A stretch of DNA of 64,000 bases from Guptibacillus spartinae (lineage in GTDB: Bacteria; Bacillota; Bacilli; Bacillales; Guptibacillaceae). The notes beneath the pieces were generated by a model. That model had not been told where the DNA came from. It worked only from the letters and a program-made list of their open reading frames with translations, and searched no databases. Every line of letters starts with the position of its first letter. Within the stretch, counting starts at the first letter, position 1. Of the stretch, positions 25,366 to 35,565 are shown in pieces. Location: positions 372,001-436,000 of the forward strand of contig NZ_JAQQWU010000001.1 of NCBI RefSeq assembly GCF_028610625.1, written 5' to 3'. A program made the translations under genes and the position numbers.

Positions 25366-25641
25366 ATGTTTGTAGAACGAGTTGGCCTGGCAGTTTATAT
25401 TCAGTCACTTAAGCACGCCAAACAGCTAAGAAGGTTTGGGAATGTTCACTACGTTTCCTCAAAACAAAAATATGTCGTGATTTATATTAATCTCGATCAA
25501 TTAGAAACCACGAAAGAGCGTCTGAATTCTCTTCACTTTGTAAAGCGAGTAGAGCCTTCAAAGCGTCCAGAGGTGCAGACTGAATATCAAAATGCTAAGC
25601 CTGATAAAGCCAAACAGTATGATTACAAAATGGGTCTCTAA
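25366..25641 (+). CDS. ylbG: YlbG family protein (DUF2129)
   Basis: 91 residues from the ATG at 25366, with AAAGGGG upstream, matching the family length of about 90. The ferredoxin-like pattern 'VGLAVYIQSLKHAKQLRRFGNVHYVSSKQKYVVIYIN' defines YlbG. It is cytosolic, function unknown. ylbF and ylbG are adjacent in B. subtilis; here a minus-strand gene separates them. Confidence 0.92.
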   Translation: MFVERVGLAVYIQSLKHAKQLRRFGNVHYVSSKQKYVVIYINLDQLETTKERLNSLHFVKRVEPSKRPEVQTEYQNAKPDKAKQYDYKMGL

Positions 25642-25671
25642 AAAGCCAATCCTTAAAGGAGGCTTTTTTTT
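25641..25671 (+). terminator. Terminator after ylbG
   Basis: AAAAGCC (25641-25647) pairs with GGCTTTT, with an inner TCCTT/AAGGA pairing and a 2-nt bulge, then a T tract. Confidence 0.65.
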
Positions 25672-25757
25672 ATGTTTATGTTACATAAGTAGAGCCAAAA
25701 TGGTTGATTATTTCGGTAACCGAAGTATATAATGGTCGAATTAAAGGAAGTGACATA

Positions 25758-26987
25758 ATGGAAAATTGGAAACGAAATGTTTGGATTTTGTTTGGTAGTC
25801 AATTTTTAGTCCTTGGTGCCATGACCATGATTATGCCCTTTCTGCCTTTATATGTGCAAGAACTAGGTGTAGAAGGAGAAAGTCAAATTAGCCTCTGGTC
25901 AGGCGTTATTTTCGGTGCGAACTTTTTAACCGCTTTTTTATTTTCACCATTCTGGGGACGTATGGCAGATCGACATGGACGAAAGCTGATGCTCCTTCGT
26001 TCTGGCTTCGGTATGGCAATCGTAATTATTTTAACCGGATTTGCCACAGGTCCCTGGTCTTTACTTGGTTTACGTTTGCTTAATGGAGTAGTATCAGGAT
26101 TCATTCCTGCTGCGATTGCTCTCGTAGCAACGAATACACCAAAAGAGCATGTTGGTTACGCCCTAGGAACGCTCAATTCAGGGGCGGTTGCTGGTGCAAT
26201 TTGTGGTCCTTTATTCGGAGGATTAATGGCAGAAACGTTAGGGTTTCGCATGATATTCAATATCACTGGAGTTGTCATTTTACTTGCAGGTTTTGTTGTC
26301 TTATTTTTAGTGAAAGAAGAGACAAAACCAGAACCATCTGCGAAAAAAGAGAAAAGCAATGCTGTAAAAGATTTTAAAAAAGTAACGGTTCACTCTCCGA
26401 TGGTATCTTTAATGCTCGTTGGTTTTCTTGTCCAGTTTGCGCTTTTAGGTATGAATCCACTCATTCCACTTTTTGTGCAACAGCTGACAACTGGTTCGAA
26501 TGTGGCTTTATTTGCAGGGATTGCTGCTTCTGTTATGGGGGTTGCTAATATGCTGGCTTCTCCTAAACTAGGAAAAGTGGGAGATCGAAAAGGGTCTCAT
26601 CACGTTCTCTATTATTCGTTAATAGGCGCTGCGATTTTTTCAATACCACAGGCGTTTGTTCAAGAACTCTGGCAACTCATCGCCCTTCGCTTTTTGTTAG
26701 GGTTATGTATCGGCGGTTTACTGCCTTCAGTTAATTCGTTAGTTAAGACGCTATCGCCTGCTGGGATGGAAAGTAGAACATATAGTTTCTCAAATAGCGC
26801 CGTTTACTTAGGAAACCTACTTGGTCCCGTAACGGGAGGCGCAATTGTTGCAATGGTAGGGACAAGGGGGCTCTTCTTATTTGCTGGGATCATTTTGTTG
26901 ATTAGCGTAGCTTATGTAAAAAGAAAAGTCCTCCCCATTCTTGATCGAAAACGTGCGGTTTACGAAGCGAAAGAAATCCCATCATAA
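25758..26987 (+). CDS. MFS efflux transporter (DHA1 type)
   Basis: 409 residues from the ATG at 25758 (AAAGGAAG upstream). Twelve helices in two halves. The MFS motif A is seen after helix 2 ('GRMADRHGRKLMLLRSG', about 70-86) and a second copy later ('LGKVGDRKGSHHVLY'). The motif C-like segment 'LGTLNSGAVAGAICGPLFGG' is typical of drug:H+ antiporters. The substrate is unknown. This gene is not in the B. subtilis ylb order. A strong terminator follows. Confidence 0.88.
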   Translation: MENWKRNVWILFGSQFLVLGAMTMIMPFLPLYVQELGVEGESQISLWSGVIFGANFLTAFLFSPFWGRMADRHGRKLMLLRSGFGMAIVIILTGFATGPWSLLGLRLLNGVVSGFIPAAIALVATNTPKEHVGYALGTLNSGAVAGAICGPLFGGLMAETLGFRMIFNITGVVILLAGFVVLFLVKEETKPEPSAKKEKSNAVKDFKKVTVHSPMVSLMLVGFLVQFALLGMNPLIPLFVQQLTTGSNVALFAGIAASVMGVANMLASPKLGKVGDRKGSHHVLYYSLIGAAIFSIPQAFVQELWQLIALRFLLGLCIGGLLPSVNSLVKTLSPAGMESRTYSFSNSAVYLGNLLGPVTGGAIVAMVGTRGLFLFAGIILLISVAYVKRKVLPILDRKRAVYEAKEIPS

Positions 26988-27017
26988 AAAGCAGGAGCCG
27001 TTGGCTCCTGCTTTTTT
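26986..27017. terminator. Bidirectional terminator
   Basis: A9-mer arm GCAGGAGCC (26991-26999) pairs with GGCTCCTGC (27003-27011), with A5 before and T6 after, between the MFS gene and the convergent gene at 27030. Confidence 0.9.
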
Positions 27018-27029
27018 CATAGTATTAAC

Positions 27030-27416
27030 CTATTGGAGTGGTGGAATCAAATGATTTAACCGGAGTATCCCAATAATATAATTGAAGTAAAGATCTCCTT
27101 CATTAAATTCACTTGAAGGTTTTACCTCAATAGGGATAATCGGTGACTCGACCTCCTTACTTAAATCTTCAAAAAGTTGTAAGCGTTGTACGGAGGGCTC
27201 CTTTACAGGAATGCCTTCTCGACATATGTAGAGAGGTTGAAGATTTCCTTCCCCAGCTGGTTTTAAAACGACCACTGGTGACACAACTTCCCGATCATTT
27301 TTGACTGTCTTAAGTACAAGCAAACGATGGAGCCGATGAGAATTCGTTCTCGCGAGTTCGACTAATTCATATATATCAGAATAGCCTTCACCAAGCTCAA
27401 TAAAGCGTTGAATCAT
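27030..27416 (-). CDS. Conserved small soluble protein, unknown function
   Basis: 128 residues beginning MIQRFIELGEGYSD; a GGAG-type site precedes the ATG. It contains an alternating strand ('VVSPVVVLKPAGEGNLQPLYICREG', about 46-70) and a C-terminal amphipathic part. Similar short Bacillus proteins are, as I recall, sometimes labelled methylthioribose kinase, but no kinase motif is present, so that name should not be used. Function unknown. Confidence 0.7.
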   Translation of the reverse strand: MIQRFIELGEGYSDIYELVELARTNSHRLHRLLVLKTVKNDREVVSPVVVLKPAGEGNLQPLYICREGIPVKEPSVQRLQLFEDLSKEVESPIIPIEVKPSSEFNEGDLYFNYIIGILRLNHLIPPLQ

Positions 27417-27529
27417 AAGGTTGTTCTCCTTTCATTTAAAACAGAAATCCTATCATAATGTAGCATGAATTCTTTCTAATGGAAAGGATGAAGCGTTTGC
27501 ATTAAAATGAAAAGAAAGGAGGTTCTTCG

Positions 27530-27847
27530 ATGGTCTCGATTCTTCTTCTGGTAGGTTTAGTAGGCGGGTTGCTTTTTCTATACTGGAAAGGAAGACATGC
27601 TAAAGAGGAAACCATGGATAAAAAGCTAATACAGGGCTTGATAATTGCTGATATTTTAGCAGCGCTTGTGCTACATGGTATCATCACGGCAGCAGAGGCT
27701 GAAATGCTTTCTGGGCAATCACTTTCAGAGGTAGAGGATTATTTGTTTAGTACTACAGATATTACCGAAGGAGCATTTGGAGATTGGATCCATCATGACT
27801 GGGGCGGCGTTCCGGTAATTGACGGGCATGACCTTGATTTAGGATAA
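27530..27847 (+). CDS. Small membrane-anchored protein, unknown function
   Basis: 105 residues; ATG with AAAGGAGG upstream. An N-terminal membrane helix (about 3-18) is followed by a basic stop-transfer, then a cytosolic domain with a helix-turn pattern ('LVLHGIITAAEAEMLSGQSLSEVEDYL', about 48-73) and an acidic, aromatic, His/Asp-rich C terminus. I do not recognise it. Its transcript runs toward the hairpin region before rsmD. Confidence 0.65.
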   Translation: MVSILLLVGLVGGLLFLYWKGRHAKEETMDKKLIQGLIIADILAALVLHGIITAAEAEMLSGQSLSEVEDYLFSTTDITEGAFGDWIHHDWGGVPVIDGHDLDLG

Positions 27848-27868
27848 AAAAACAGAAACCTTCCGAAT

Positions 27869-27895
27869 AAAAAAACCCGCAGGAAATCCTGCGGG
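27869..27895 (-). terminator. Minus-strand intrinsic terminator with no minus-strand ORF upstream
   Basis: CCCGCAGGA/TCCTGCGGG stem (27876-27884 with 27887-27895). A run of seven A (27869-27875) becomes T7 on the minus strand. On the plus strand no T tract follows, so the signal faces left. The only thing it can end is a transcript from 27896-28100. Confidence 0.75.
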
Positions 27896-27896
27896 T

Positions 27897-28045
27897 GCCT
27901 TAAGCTTTGAAGCTAAGGCAAATGGGAGAGGAGAAACCGGAGGAAGAACTTATGGGGAAACGTAAGTCTTCTTCCGCGGTTGGCAACATCGTTCTAAACG
28001 ATGCTACTACGTTTAGTATCGCCATCCCAAAATGGTTTATACATG
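27897..28045 (-). ncRNA. Candidate structured RNA (ylbH-leader region); orientation uncertain
   Basis: Three further hairpins lie in a row beside the terminator at 27869: 27897-27919, 27936-27980 (arms GGAAGAA and TTCTTCC with outer ACCG/CGGT) and 27982-28023 (arms CTAAACG and CGTTTAG). An Rfam family called the ylbH leader was described upstream of ylbH (rsmD) in Bacillus, and this is that location; a match to the model is not verified. The minus-strand terminator favours a free-standing minus-strand RNA of about 150-200 nt, whereas the position favours a plus-strand leader. The strand given reflects the terminator. Confidence 0.45.
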
Positions 28046-28053
28046 GATTTTAG
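27952..28053 (+). CDS. Putative 33-residue small protein upstream of rsmD
   Basis: ATG at 27952 with a consensus Shine-Dalgarno (GGAGG, 27939-27943) 8 bp upstream, open for 33 codons to TAG at 28051-28053. The peptide has a basic N terminus and a hydrophobic, aromatic C-terminal half. The Shine-Dalgarno lies in the 5' arm of the hairpin at 27936-27980 and the start codon near its loop, so translation could depend on RNA folding. It overlaps the candidate structured RNA. No homologue is recognised. Confidence 0.4.
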   Translation: MGKRKSSSAVGNIVLNDATTFSIAIPKWFIHGF

Positions 28054-28113
28054 CTTTCCACTTTTTTGTGGTAGGATAAGTAGGAATATGGAAACGATAA
28101 GGTTGTGAGAGAG

Positions 28114-30412
<2,299 letters not shown>

Positions 30413-30546
30413 AGTTGCTGCCCTCCTACTTTTTGAGTCAAACGTTAATGAAAAGATTCTCTAACCTGTCCGATAATTAAAATATACGTATGTGAGGCAC
30501 AATTAGACCATATGATTAAGCAGGTATAGACAGGGAGGCGTTCTTT

Positions 30547-31335
30547 ATGAACCGTCCGAAGATTGGATTAGCTCTAGGATCAGGAGGAGCTAGAGGATTC
30601 GCACATTTAGGCGTTCTGAAGGTCCTGCTCCAAGAAAAAATCCCCATTGATTTCATCGCCGGAAGTAGCATGGGATCGTTAGTCGGTGCGATATATGGAT
30701 CAGGACATGATGTAGCGACTATGGAAAAAATGGCATCGCTTTTTCGGAGAAAGTATTATTTAGACTTTACTGTGCCAAAGATGGGGTTTATTGCAGGGAA
30801 CAAAGTGAGAAGTTTGATTGAAACATTAACTCATGGAAAAAAGATTGAGGATATGGATCCCCCGCTTGCGATCGTAGCAACAGATATCATTAAAGGAGAA
30901 AAGGTCGTTTTTCGAACCGGATCGGTTGCGCAAGCGGTTAGAGCAAGTATAGCCATACCGGGAATATTGGTTCCTGAAAAGATTGGAGACCGCCTTTTAG
31001 TCGATGGGGGTGTAATTGATCGCGTGCCCGTTTCAGTTGCAAGGGAGATGGGGGCCGATCTTGTAATTGCAGTTGACGTTTCGAATGTAAAAAAAGAACC
31101 AGATGTGACCTCCATTATCGACGTCATAATGCAAAGTATTGATATTATGCAAAACGAAATGGTACGTCTCCACGAGATTAATGCGGATGTTATGATCAAA
31201 CCAGGTTTGGAATCCTTTCAATCACGAGCTTTTACAAACGTACTGGATATTATTAAAATCGGAGAGGAAGAAGCCTATCGCCACCTTGAGCAAATTCATC
31301 AAGTGGTGAAGGTGTGGAAGGAGAAAAACAAATGA
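30547..31335 (+). CDS. ylbK: Patatin-like phospholipase family protein YlbK
   Basis: 262 residues. Oxyanion-hole 'LGSGGARGFAHLGVL' (about 10-24), nucleophile elbow Gly-Ser-Ser-Met-Gly (about 40-44) and the Asp-Gly-Gly catalytic motif near 158 are all intact. It belongs to the NTE/RssA group of patatins, acting on phospholipid or acyl esters; the natural substrate is unknown. GGGAGGCG lies upstream. Its stop overlaps the ddcP start as ATGA. Confidence 0.93.
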   Translation: MNRPKIGLALGSGGARGFAHLGVLKVLLQEKIPIDFIAGSSMGSLVGAIYGSGHDVATMEKMASLFRRKYYLDFTVPKMGFIAGNKVRSLIETLTHGKKIEDMDPPLAIVATDIIKGEKVVFRTGSVAQAVRASIAIPGILVPEKIGDRLLVDGGVIDRVPVSVAREMGADLVIAVDVSNVKKEPDVTSIIDVIMQSIDIMQNEMVRLHEINADVMIKPGLESFQSRAFTNVLDIIKIGEEEAYRHLEQIHQVVKVWKEKNK

Positions 31336-32360
31336 ATCGAAGCACCAAGAAATTCACCTATGTGTGGGCAATTATCCTCGTTTTGGTGGCTGCCTTTACC
31401 TTTATTGACTTGCCTTATTATGTCACTACACCTGGGGAAGCGAGAGTATTAGATGAAGTCATTAATGTAGATGGTGGTTCACAAGATGGTGGTGACTTTA
31501 TGCTAACCACCGTTCGAGTAGGTGAAGCGAATGTGATCCAATACATTTGGGCACAATTCAACGAATACCATGAGTTAATCAATGAAGATTTAATCAAGCG
31601 TGAAGGCGAGTCAGACGAAGAATATCATCAAAGACAGTTGGATGTAATGGCTAACTCACAAACGAGTGCTACGATTGTAGCCTATCAGGCAGCTAATAAA
31701 GAGATAACCATTACGAAAAACGGTGTGCTGGTTACTGGCATCATTGAAGGAATGCCAGCTGATGGGAAATTACAAGTAGGTGATTTGATTGTGAAGGTTG
31801 ATGGAGAAAAGATTGAAGAAACAGAGCAACTTCTTGATCTACTTGGCGCTTTTGAAAAGGAAGATAAAGTTCAATTGACGATCAAGAGAGATGATAAAGA
31901 AAAAGAAATTGAGCTTGGTTTTTCGGAGTTTCCAGAGGCTTACAATACAGAGGATGGAAAAGTAGGCGTTGGCATTACCGGTCCTGTCACAGCAACTACC
32001 ATCAAGACGGACCCTTCGATTAAAATTAACACGGACGAAATTGGAGGGCCATCAGCAGGATTAATGTTTACTCTAGAAATCTATAATCAACTAACGGAAG
32101 AAGATTGGACAAAAGGGTATGAAATCGCTGGAACGGGTACCATTAATGAAAAAGGTGAAGTGGGACCAATTGGTGGCATAAAGCAAAAGATTGTAGCCGC
32201 AGATGGATCTGGAGCAGAAATTTTCTTTGCACCAGTAGCGCATTCCAACTATGATGATGCGTTAGAAGCGGCAAAAGATATTGAAACTGACATGAAGGTT
32301 GTTCCAGTTGAGACGTTTGATGATGCACGTGAATATTTAAACCAGTTGAAACAAAAGTAA
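31332..32360 (+). CDS. ddcP: DdcP (YlbL): membrane PDZ-LonS protease
   Basis: 342 residues from the ATG at 31332 (AAGGAG upstream), coupled to ylbK by an ATGA overlap. One N-terminal membrane helix (about 9-28), a PDZ domain (about 125-200) and a Lon-like serine-lysine protease domain with Ser241 in GGPSAGL and Lys284 in GGIKQK, 43 residues apart as usual. In B. subtilis this protease helps clear the division inhibitor YneA during recovery from DNA damage. Confidence 0.94.
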   Translation: MNRSTKKFTYVWAIILVLVAAFTFIDLPYYVTTPGEARVLDEVINVDGGSQDGGDFMLTTVRVGEANVIQYIWAQFNEYHELINEDLIKREGESDEEYHQRQLDVMANSQTSATIVAYQAANKEITITKNGVLVTGIIEGMPADGKLQVGDLIVKVDGEKIEETEQLLDLLGAFEKEDKVQLTIKRDDKEKEIELGFSEFPEAYNTEDGKVGVGITGPVTATTIKTDPSIKINTDEIGGPSAGLMFTLEIYNQLTEEDWTKGYEIAGTGTINEKGEVGPIGGIKQKIVAADGSGAEIFFAPVAHSNYDDALEAAKDIETDMKVVPVETFDDAREYLNQLKQK

Positions 32361-32362
32361 AA

Positions 32363-32397
32363 GAAAGCAGCCTGGCGATAACCGCCAGGCTGCTTTC
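32363..32397. terminator. Terminator between ddcP and tmcAL
   Basis: A 15-bp perfect stem (32363-32377 with 32383-32397) with a 5-nt loop, between two convergent genes. T-richer on the minus-strand side. Confidence 0.8.
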
Positions 32398-33607
32398 ACT
32401 TCATTATTGGTACAGATTTGTACTCTTTTTGTAGAAAACTTTCTTGATGTTGCCCGTGGTAGCCAAGTGCATACACGAGACTTGCCCGTCTTTCAATCGT
32501 TAGAAAGGGATGCTCATACTGATTAATATTGGAGACGAGGGGAACAGAGAGAGAACCTTTTTTTTGGTTAAGAAACGCGCGACCTGCTTTCGTCATGCCA
32601 AGAATGCGAATGTATGGTGCTTCCCCTTGAAGTGAGGGTTTCATTTCCTCCTTTGTTGTCTGTGTAAGGATATGAAGAGCAAAGCGTTGAATTCTTGTCC
32701 ATGTATAGCGCTTCGTTTTGACAAGTTCCATAAATGATTGAAAGGTTGGCGCTTTTTTCGCCATTGCGCTAAGTCGATTTTCAAGCCCTTCTTCCGCTTC
32801 ATAGATTGAAGCAAGATCTCGACTATTTGTCGTAAGAAGTTTATACCTGAGCAGGTGATAAAGCTTATGCCAGCCGTGAAACATGTTATATGTATGGTGA
32901 TAGTGATGTAACGCTTCATAAGTTGGGGCGGGAATATAATTGTTTACTTGATCAAGAGAATGGCCTTTTAACAGTTCCGCTCGAATACTTGTTGCACTCG
33001 CAATTTTCGTATCAACAAATTCTTTATCATGATAGCCCGCCTTGGTTCGTAAAATGGTAAATGGTTCTATGTGAGAATGAAGATCTTGAATTGCTTTAAC
33101 ATAGTGATACCCAAGTATGTTATTAGGTTGAGAAAGATCAAGAACGTTTTCATGCCCCTCTAGCGTTTCAAAAGCAAGCGATGACGCTTTCGGATAGCTA
33201 TACCCTTTGCCCATATAGTACTTAATTCGTTCGTCATACCCCTTTTGATGATGATGTATAAATGAGGTTGTTTTTTTGAATTCTTCGATCTCACCAGATT
33301 CACTTCCAAAACAAACGGTATCCACGCCAAGTGAGGTTAAGAGAGAGAGGGCCCCTTTTGCAAAAATTTCCGCTTTTTGGGTAGCATATACGTAAGGAAG
33401 TTCAATCACAAGATCCACGCCATTGTTAAGCGCCATTTTTGTACGCGTCCATTTATCAACGAGAGCCGGTTCTCCGCGTTGAAGGAAAGAGCCGCTCATA
33501 ACGGCTACAACGACTTCTGCATTAGTGGCTTTCTTTGATTCTTGGAGATGGTAGAGATGACCATTGTGAAAAGGATTGTATTCCACAACTAAGCCAGCAG
33601 ATTTCAT
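32396..33607 (-). CDS. tmcAL: tRNA(Met) cytidine acetate ligase (YlbM)
   Basis: 403 residues. N-terminal nucleotidyltransferase-like fold with 'VVEYNPFHNGHLYHL' (H-x-G-H motif, about 7-21), 'MSGSFLQRGEPALVDKW' (about 38-54) and 'CFGSESG' near 96. It activates acetate with ATP and acetylates C34 of elongator tRNA-Met. It is divergent from ylbN, as in B. subtilis. Confidence 0.94.
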   Translation of the reverse strand: MKSAGLVVEYNPFHNGHLYHLQESKKATNAEVVVAVMSGSFLQRGEPALVDKWTRTKMALNNGVDLVIELPYVYATQKAEIFAKGALSLLTSLGVDTVCFGSESGEIEEFKKTTSFIHHHQKGYDERIKYYMGKGYSYPKASSLAFETLEGHENVLDLSQPNNILGYHYVKAIQDLHSHIEPFTILRTKAGYHDKEFVDTKIASATSIRAELLKGHSLDQVNNYIPAPTYEALHHYHHTYNMFHGWHKLYHLLRYKLLTTNSRDLASIYEAEEGLENRLSAMAKKAPTFQSFMELVKTKRYTWTRIQRFALHILTQTTKEEMKPSLQGEAPYIRILGMTKAGRAFLNQKKGSLSVPLVSNINQYEHPFLTIERRASLVYALGYHGQHQESFLQKEYKSVPIMK

Positions 33608-33677
33608 ACAGTTACTCCTTCCGATTCAAACGGATTGGACATCCATTTTTATTAGTTGAATTCAAGGTTTTTTCTCT

Positions 33678-33697
33678 GGTATGATTAACATTATACC
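33678..33697. repeat. Inverted repeat in the tmcAL-ylbN divergent region
   Basis: GGTATGAT and ATTATACC form an interrupted palindrome of 20 bp. The right half contains a minus-strand TATAAT that could be the tmcAL -10 element. It may be an operator or chance. Confidence 0.3.
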
Positions 33698-33735
33698 AAG
33701 ATTACCAATGAAACAACTGGTGTAAAGAAAAAATA

Positions 33736-33764
33736 TTGACATTTGCTTGATTTGTAGCTATAAT
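33736..33764 (+). promoter_or_regulatory. Consensus sigma-A promoter of ylbN-rpmF
   Basis: TTGACA (33736-33741), 17-bp spacer, TATAAT (33759-33764): a perfect match, 29 bp before the ylbN start. This fits the high expression needed for ribosomal protein L32. Confidence 0.92.
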
Positions 33765-33792
33765 ACTTTTGTTGCCTTGAGGTGATACACAG

Positions 33793-34329
33793 ATGAAATG
33801 GTCAATTGAACAATTGAAGTCCTATAAATTAAAAGGCCTTACAATTGACGAAGAAGTGAATGTAGAGGAACTGAAGCAACGTAATGCTGACATTCGTGAG
33901 ATTACGCCAGTTCATGTTACCGGTGAAACATCGTTTCATGGTAATAAGGTTACCTTTCATCTTACAGTGAAAGGCAAAATGGTTCTACCATGTGCCAATA
34001 CACTTGAAGATGTTGATTTTCCGTTCGTACTTCGCCCAATGGAGACATTTGTGCTTGAAGCAAACACAAGTGGCGTTGATTTTGAGGTGGAAGATGAAGA
34101 AATTCATCAAGTTTCGGGAAATACGGTTGACTTAGTTCCGTATATTAAGGAAAATATACTTTTGGAGATTCCGATTCGCGTAGTGAAATATAGCTCTGAA
34201 TCGGAAGAAATGCCAAAAAAATCGGGTAATGGTTGGGAAGTGATTACGAAGGAACAGCCGAAAGAAAAGGTTGATCCTCGTATGGCCGGTTTAGCTGATT
34301 TTTTCAATAAGGAAAATGAAGATAACTAG
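33793..34329 (+). CDS. ylbN: YlbN, DUF177/YceD family 23S rRNA accumulation protein
   Basis: 178 residues. The YceD/DUF177 pattern spans about 20-140: a beta-rich N-terminal part, a Cys in 'MVLPCANTLEDVDFPF' (about 65-80) and 'VDLVPYIKENILLEIPI' (about 116-132). In many bacteria and plastids this family supports 23S rRNA processing and precedes rpmF, as here (46 bp away). It is expressed from the consensus promoter directly upstream. Confidence 0.92.
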   Translation: MKWSIEQLKSYKLKGLTIDEEVNVEELKQRNADIREITPVHVTGETSFHGNKVTFHLTVKGKMVLPCANTLEDVDFPFVLRPMETFVLEANTSGVDFEVEDEEIHQVSGNTVDLVPYIKENILLEIPIRVVKYSSESEEMPKKSGNGWEVITKEQPKEKVDPRMAGLADFFNKENEDN

Positions 34330-34375
34330 ATCAAAATTTCCGTAAGACTGTTAACTTTTTAAGGAGGTGGAAACA

Positions 34376-34549
34376 ATGGCAGTACCAGCTAGAAGAACTT
34401 CTAAAACGCGTAAAAACAAGCGTCGTACTCATTATAAATTAGAAGTACCAGGAATGGTAAAATGCCCTAATTGCGGCGAATACAAACTTTCTCACCGTGT
34501 TTGTAAAGAGTGTGGAAATTACAAAGGTGAAAACGTAGTAAGCAAGTAA
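34376..34549 (+). CDS. rpmF: 50S ribosomal protein L32
   Basis: 57 residues from the ATG at 34376, with AAGGAGGTGG upstream. Basic N terminus '[17 protein letters not shown]' and a four-Cys zinc ribbon (CPNC...CKEC, about 30-46), so this is the zinc-binding form. Expressed with ylbN. Confidence 0.97.
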   Translation: MAVPARRTSKTRKNKRRTHYKLEVPGMVKCPNCGEYKLSHRVCKECGNYKGENVVSK

Positions 34550-34557
34550 TCTTGCGA

Positions 34558-34587
34558 AACAGAGAGAGTAATCTCTCTGTTTTTTTT
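34558..34587 (+). terminator. Terminator of ylbN-rpmF
   Basis: A 10-bp stem (34558-34567 with 34572-34581), a 4-nt loop and T8. Confidence 0.9.
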
Positions 34588-34631
34588 ACGTGTTAAATTG
34601 TTTGACTTTTCGGAATAAGGGGTGAAGTAAA

Positions 34632-35390
34632 ATGACGAGTGTAATCGTTACGCGACGGAATCAAGCTGCCATCATCACCATTTATCGGCCAAAACAAAGG
34701 AATGCGATTAATTATGAGGTAATGGATCAGTTGTCACAAGCAATTGAAACGGCTGAAGCAGACGAAGGGATCAACTATATTGTCCTCACTGGTAGCGGGG
34801 ATAAAGTATTTTGTAGTGGCGGAGATGTAAAAGCATTTCAAGAACTTCAGACAGAAGATCAGGCTTATCCAATGCTACGTAAAATGGGCGATGTCCTTGA
34901 TCGATTGTTTTTCTGCAAAAAACCGACTGTAGCGCTTTTGAATGGTCACGCAGTGGGTGGTGGGCTCGAGCTTGCGATGGCATGCGACTTTCGTGTGGCT
35001 CGAGCTAATATACAAGTGGGGTTTATCCAAGGCTCAATCGGACTAACAACAGGGTGGGGAGGCTCAACGTATGCTTTAACAAGAATGAATCAATCGGAAG
35101 CGTTAACGATGCTAATGAGTGCTGATCGTTATTCAAGCGAAGAAGCACTCAAGAACGGTTGCCTGACTTATGTCACTCATGACGACCAATGGGAAGAAAG
35201 TGCTTATCTTTACATAGAAAATCTTTTAAAGCGGGCTCCTCTCATTCTCTCAGCTTATAAAAATTATTGGCTAAATAGTCTCGATTGTCATTCGATTCGT
35301 CTTCGAGTTGAAGAAGAAATTAAAAGCTGTGCATGCTTATGGGCGACTGATGAACATCATCGTGCAGTAGAGGCATTTTTAAACCGGTGA
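34632..35390 (+). CDS. Enoyl-CoA hydratase/isomerase (crotonase) family protein
   Basis: 252 residues. Crotonase fold: 'PKQRNAINYEVMDQL' (about 19-33), oxyanion loops 'FCSGGDVKAF' (about 62-71) and 'GHAVGGGLELAMACDFRVA' (about 106-124). The second region resembles 3-hydroxyisobutyryl-CoA hydrolase/ECH-like proteins, where the usual second catalytic Glu is variable ('GLTTGWGGS', about 136-144), so hydratase activity is not assured. The gene has its own ribosome site and stands between rpmF and gerR. Confidence 0.85.
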   Translation: MTSVIVTRRNQAAIITIYRPKQRNAINYEVMDQLSQAIETAEADEGINYIVLTGSGDKVFCSGGDVKAFQELQTEDQAYPMLRKMGDVLDRLFFCKKPTVALLNGHAVGGGLELAMACDFRVARANIQVGFIQGSIGLTTGWGGSTYALTRMNQSEALTMLMSADRYSSEEALKNGCLTYVTHDDQWEESAYLYIENLLKRAPLILSAYKNYWLNSLDCHSIRLRVEEEIKSCACLWATDEHHRAVEAFLNR

Positions 35391-35565
35391 TCGTTTGAAA
35401 AAACGGGAGCAGGTTTAGCTGTTTTTCCTGTTTTCTAGCAAGAAGAGAAGGTCATTCCTTCCACTGGCAGGATATTAGAAGCTCAATTCTTTCTAAAATA
35501 GAAGAGTCTACTATATCTAGTAAATGCATATGATGACTGTAAAACAGTTATTGGGGGGATTGTGA

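Noticed and set aside
27030-27416. Methylthioribose kinase
   Set aside because: The name is sometimes attached to similar short proteins, but there is no kinase motif and the length is far too short.
27995-28047. 16-codon minus-strand frame in the hairpin region before rsmD
   Set aside because: Only a weak ribosome site and very short; the minus-strand RNA is better viewed as noncoding.
30484-30515. Sigma-E promoter for ylbJ
   Set aside because: CATACGTA-like and CATATGA-like boxes are present on the minus strand but with poor match and spacing; not strong enough to list.
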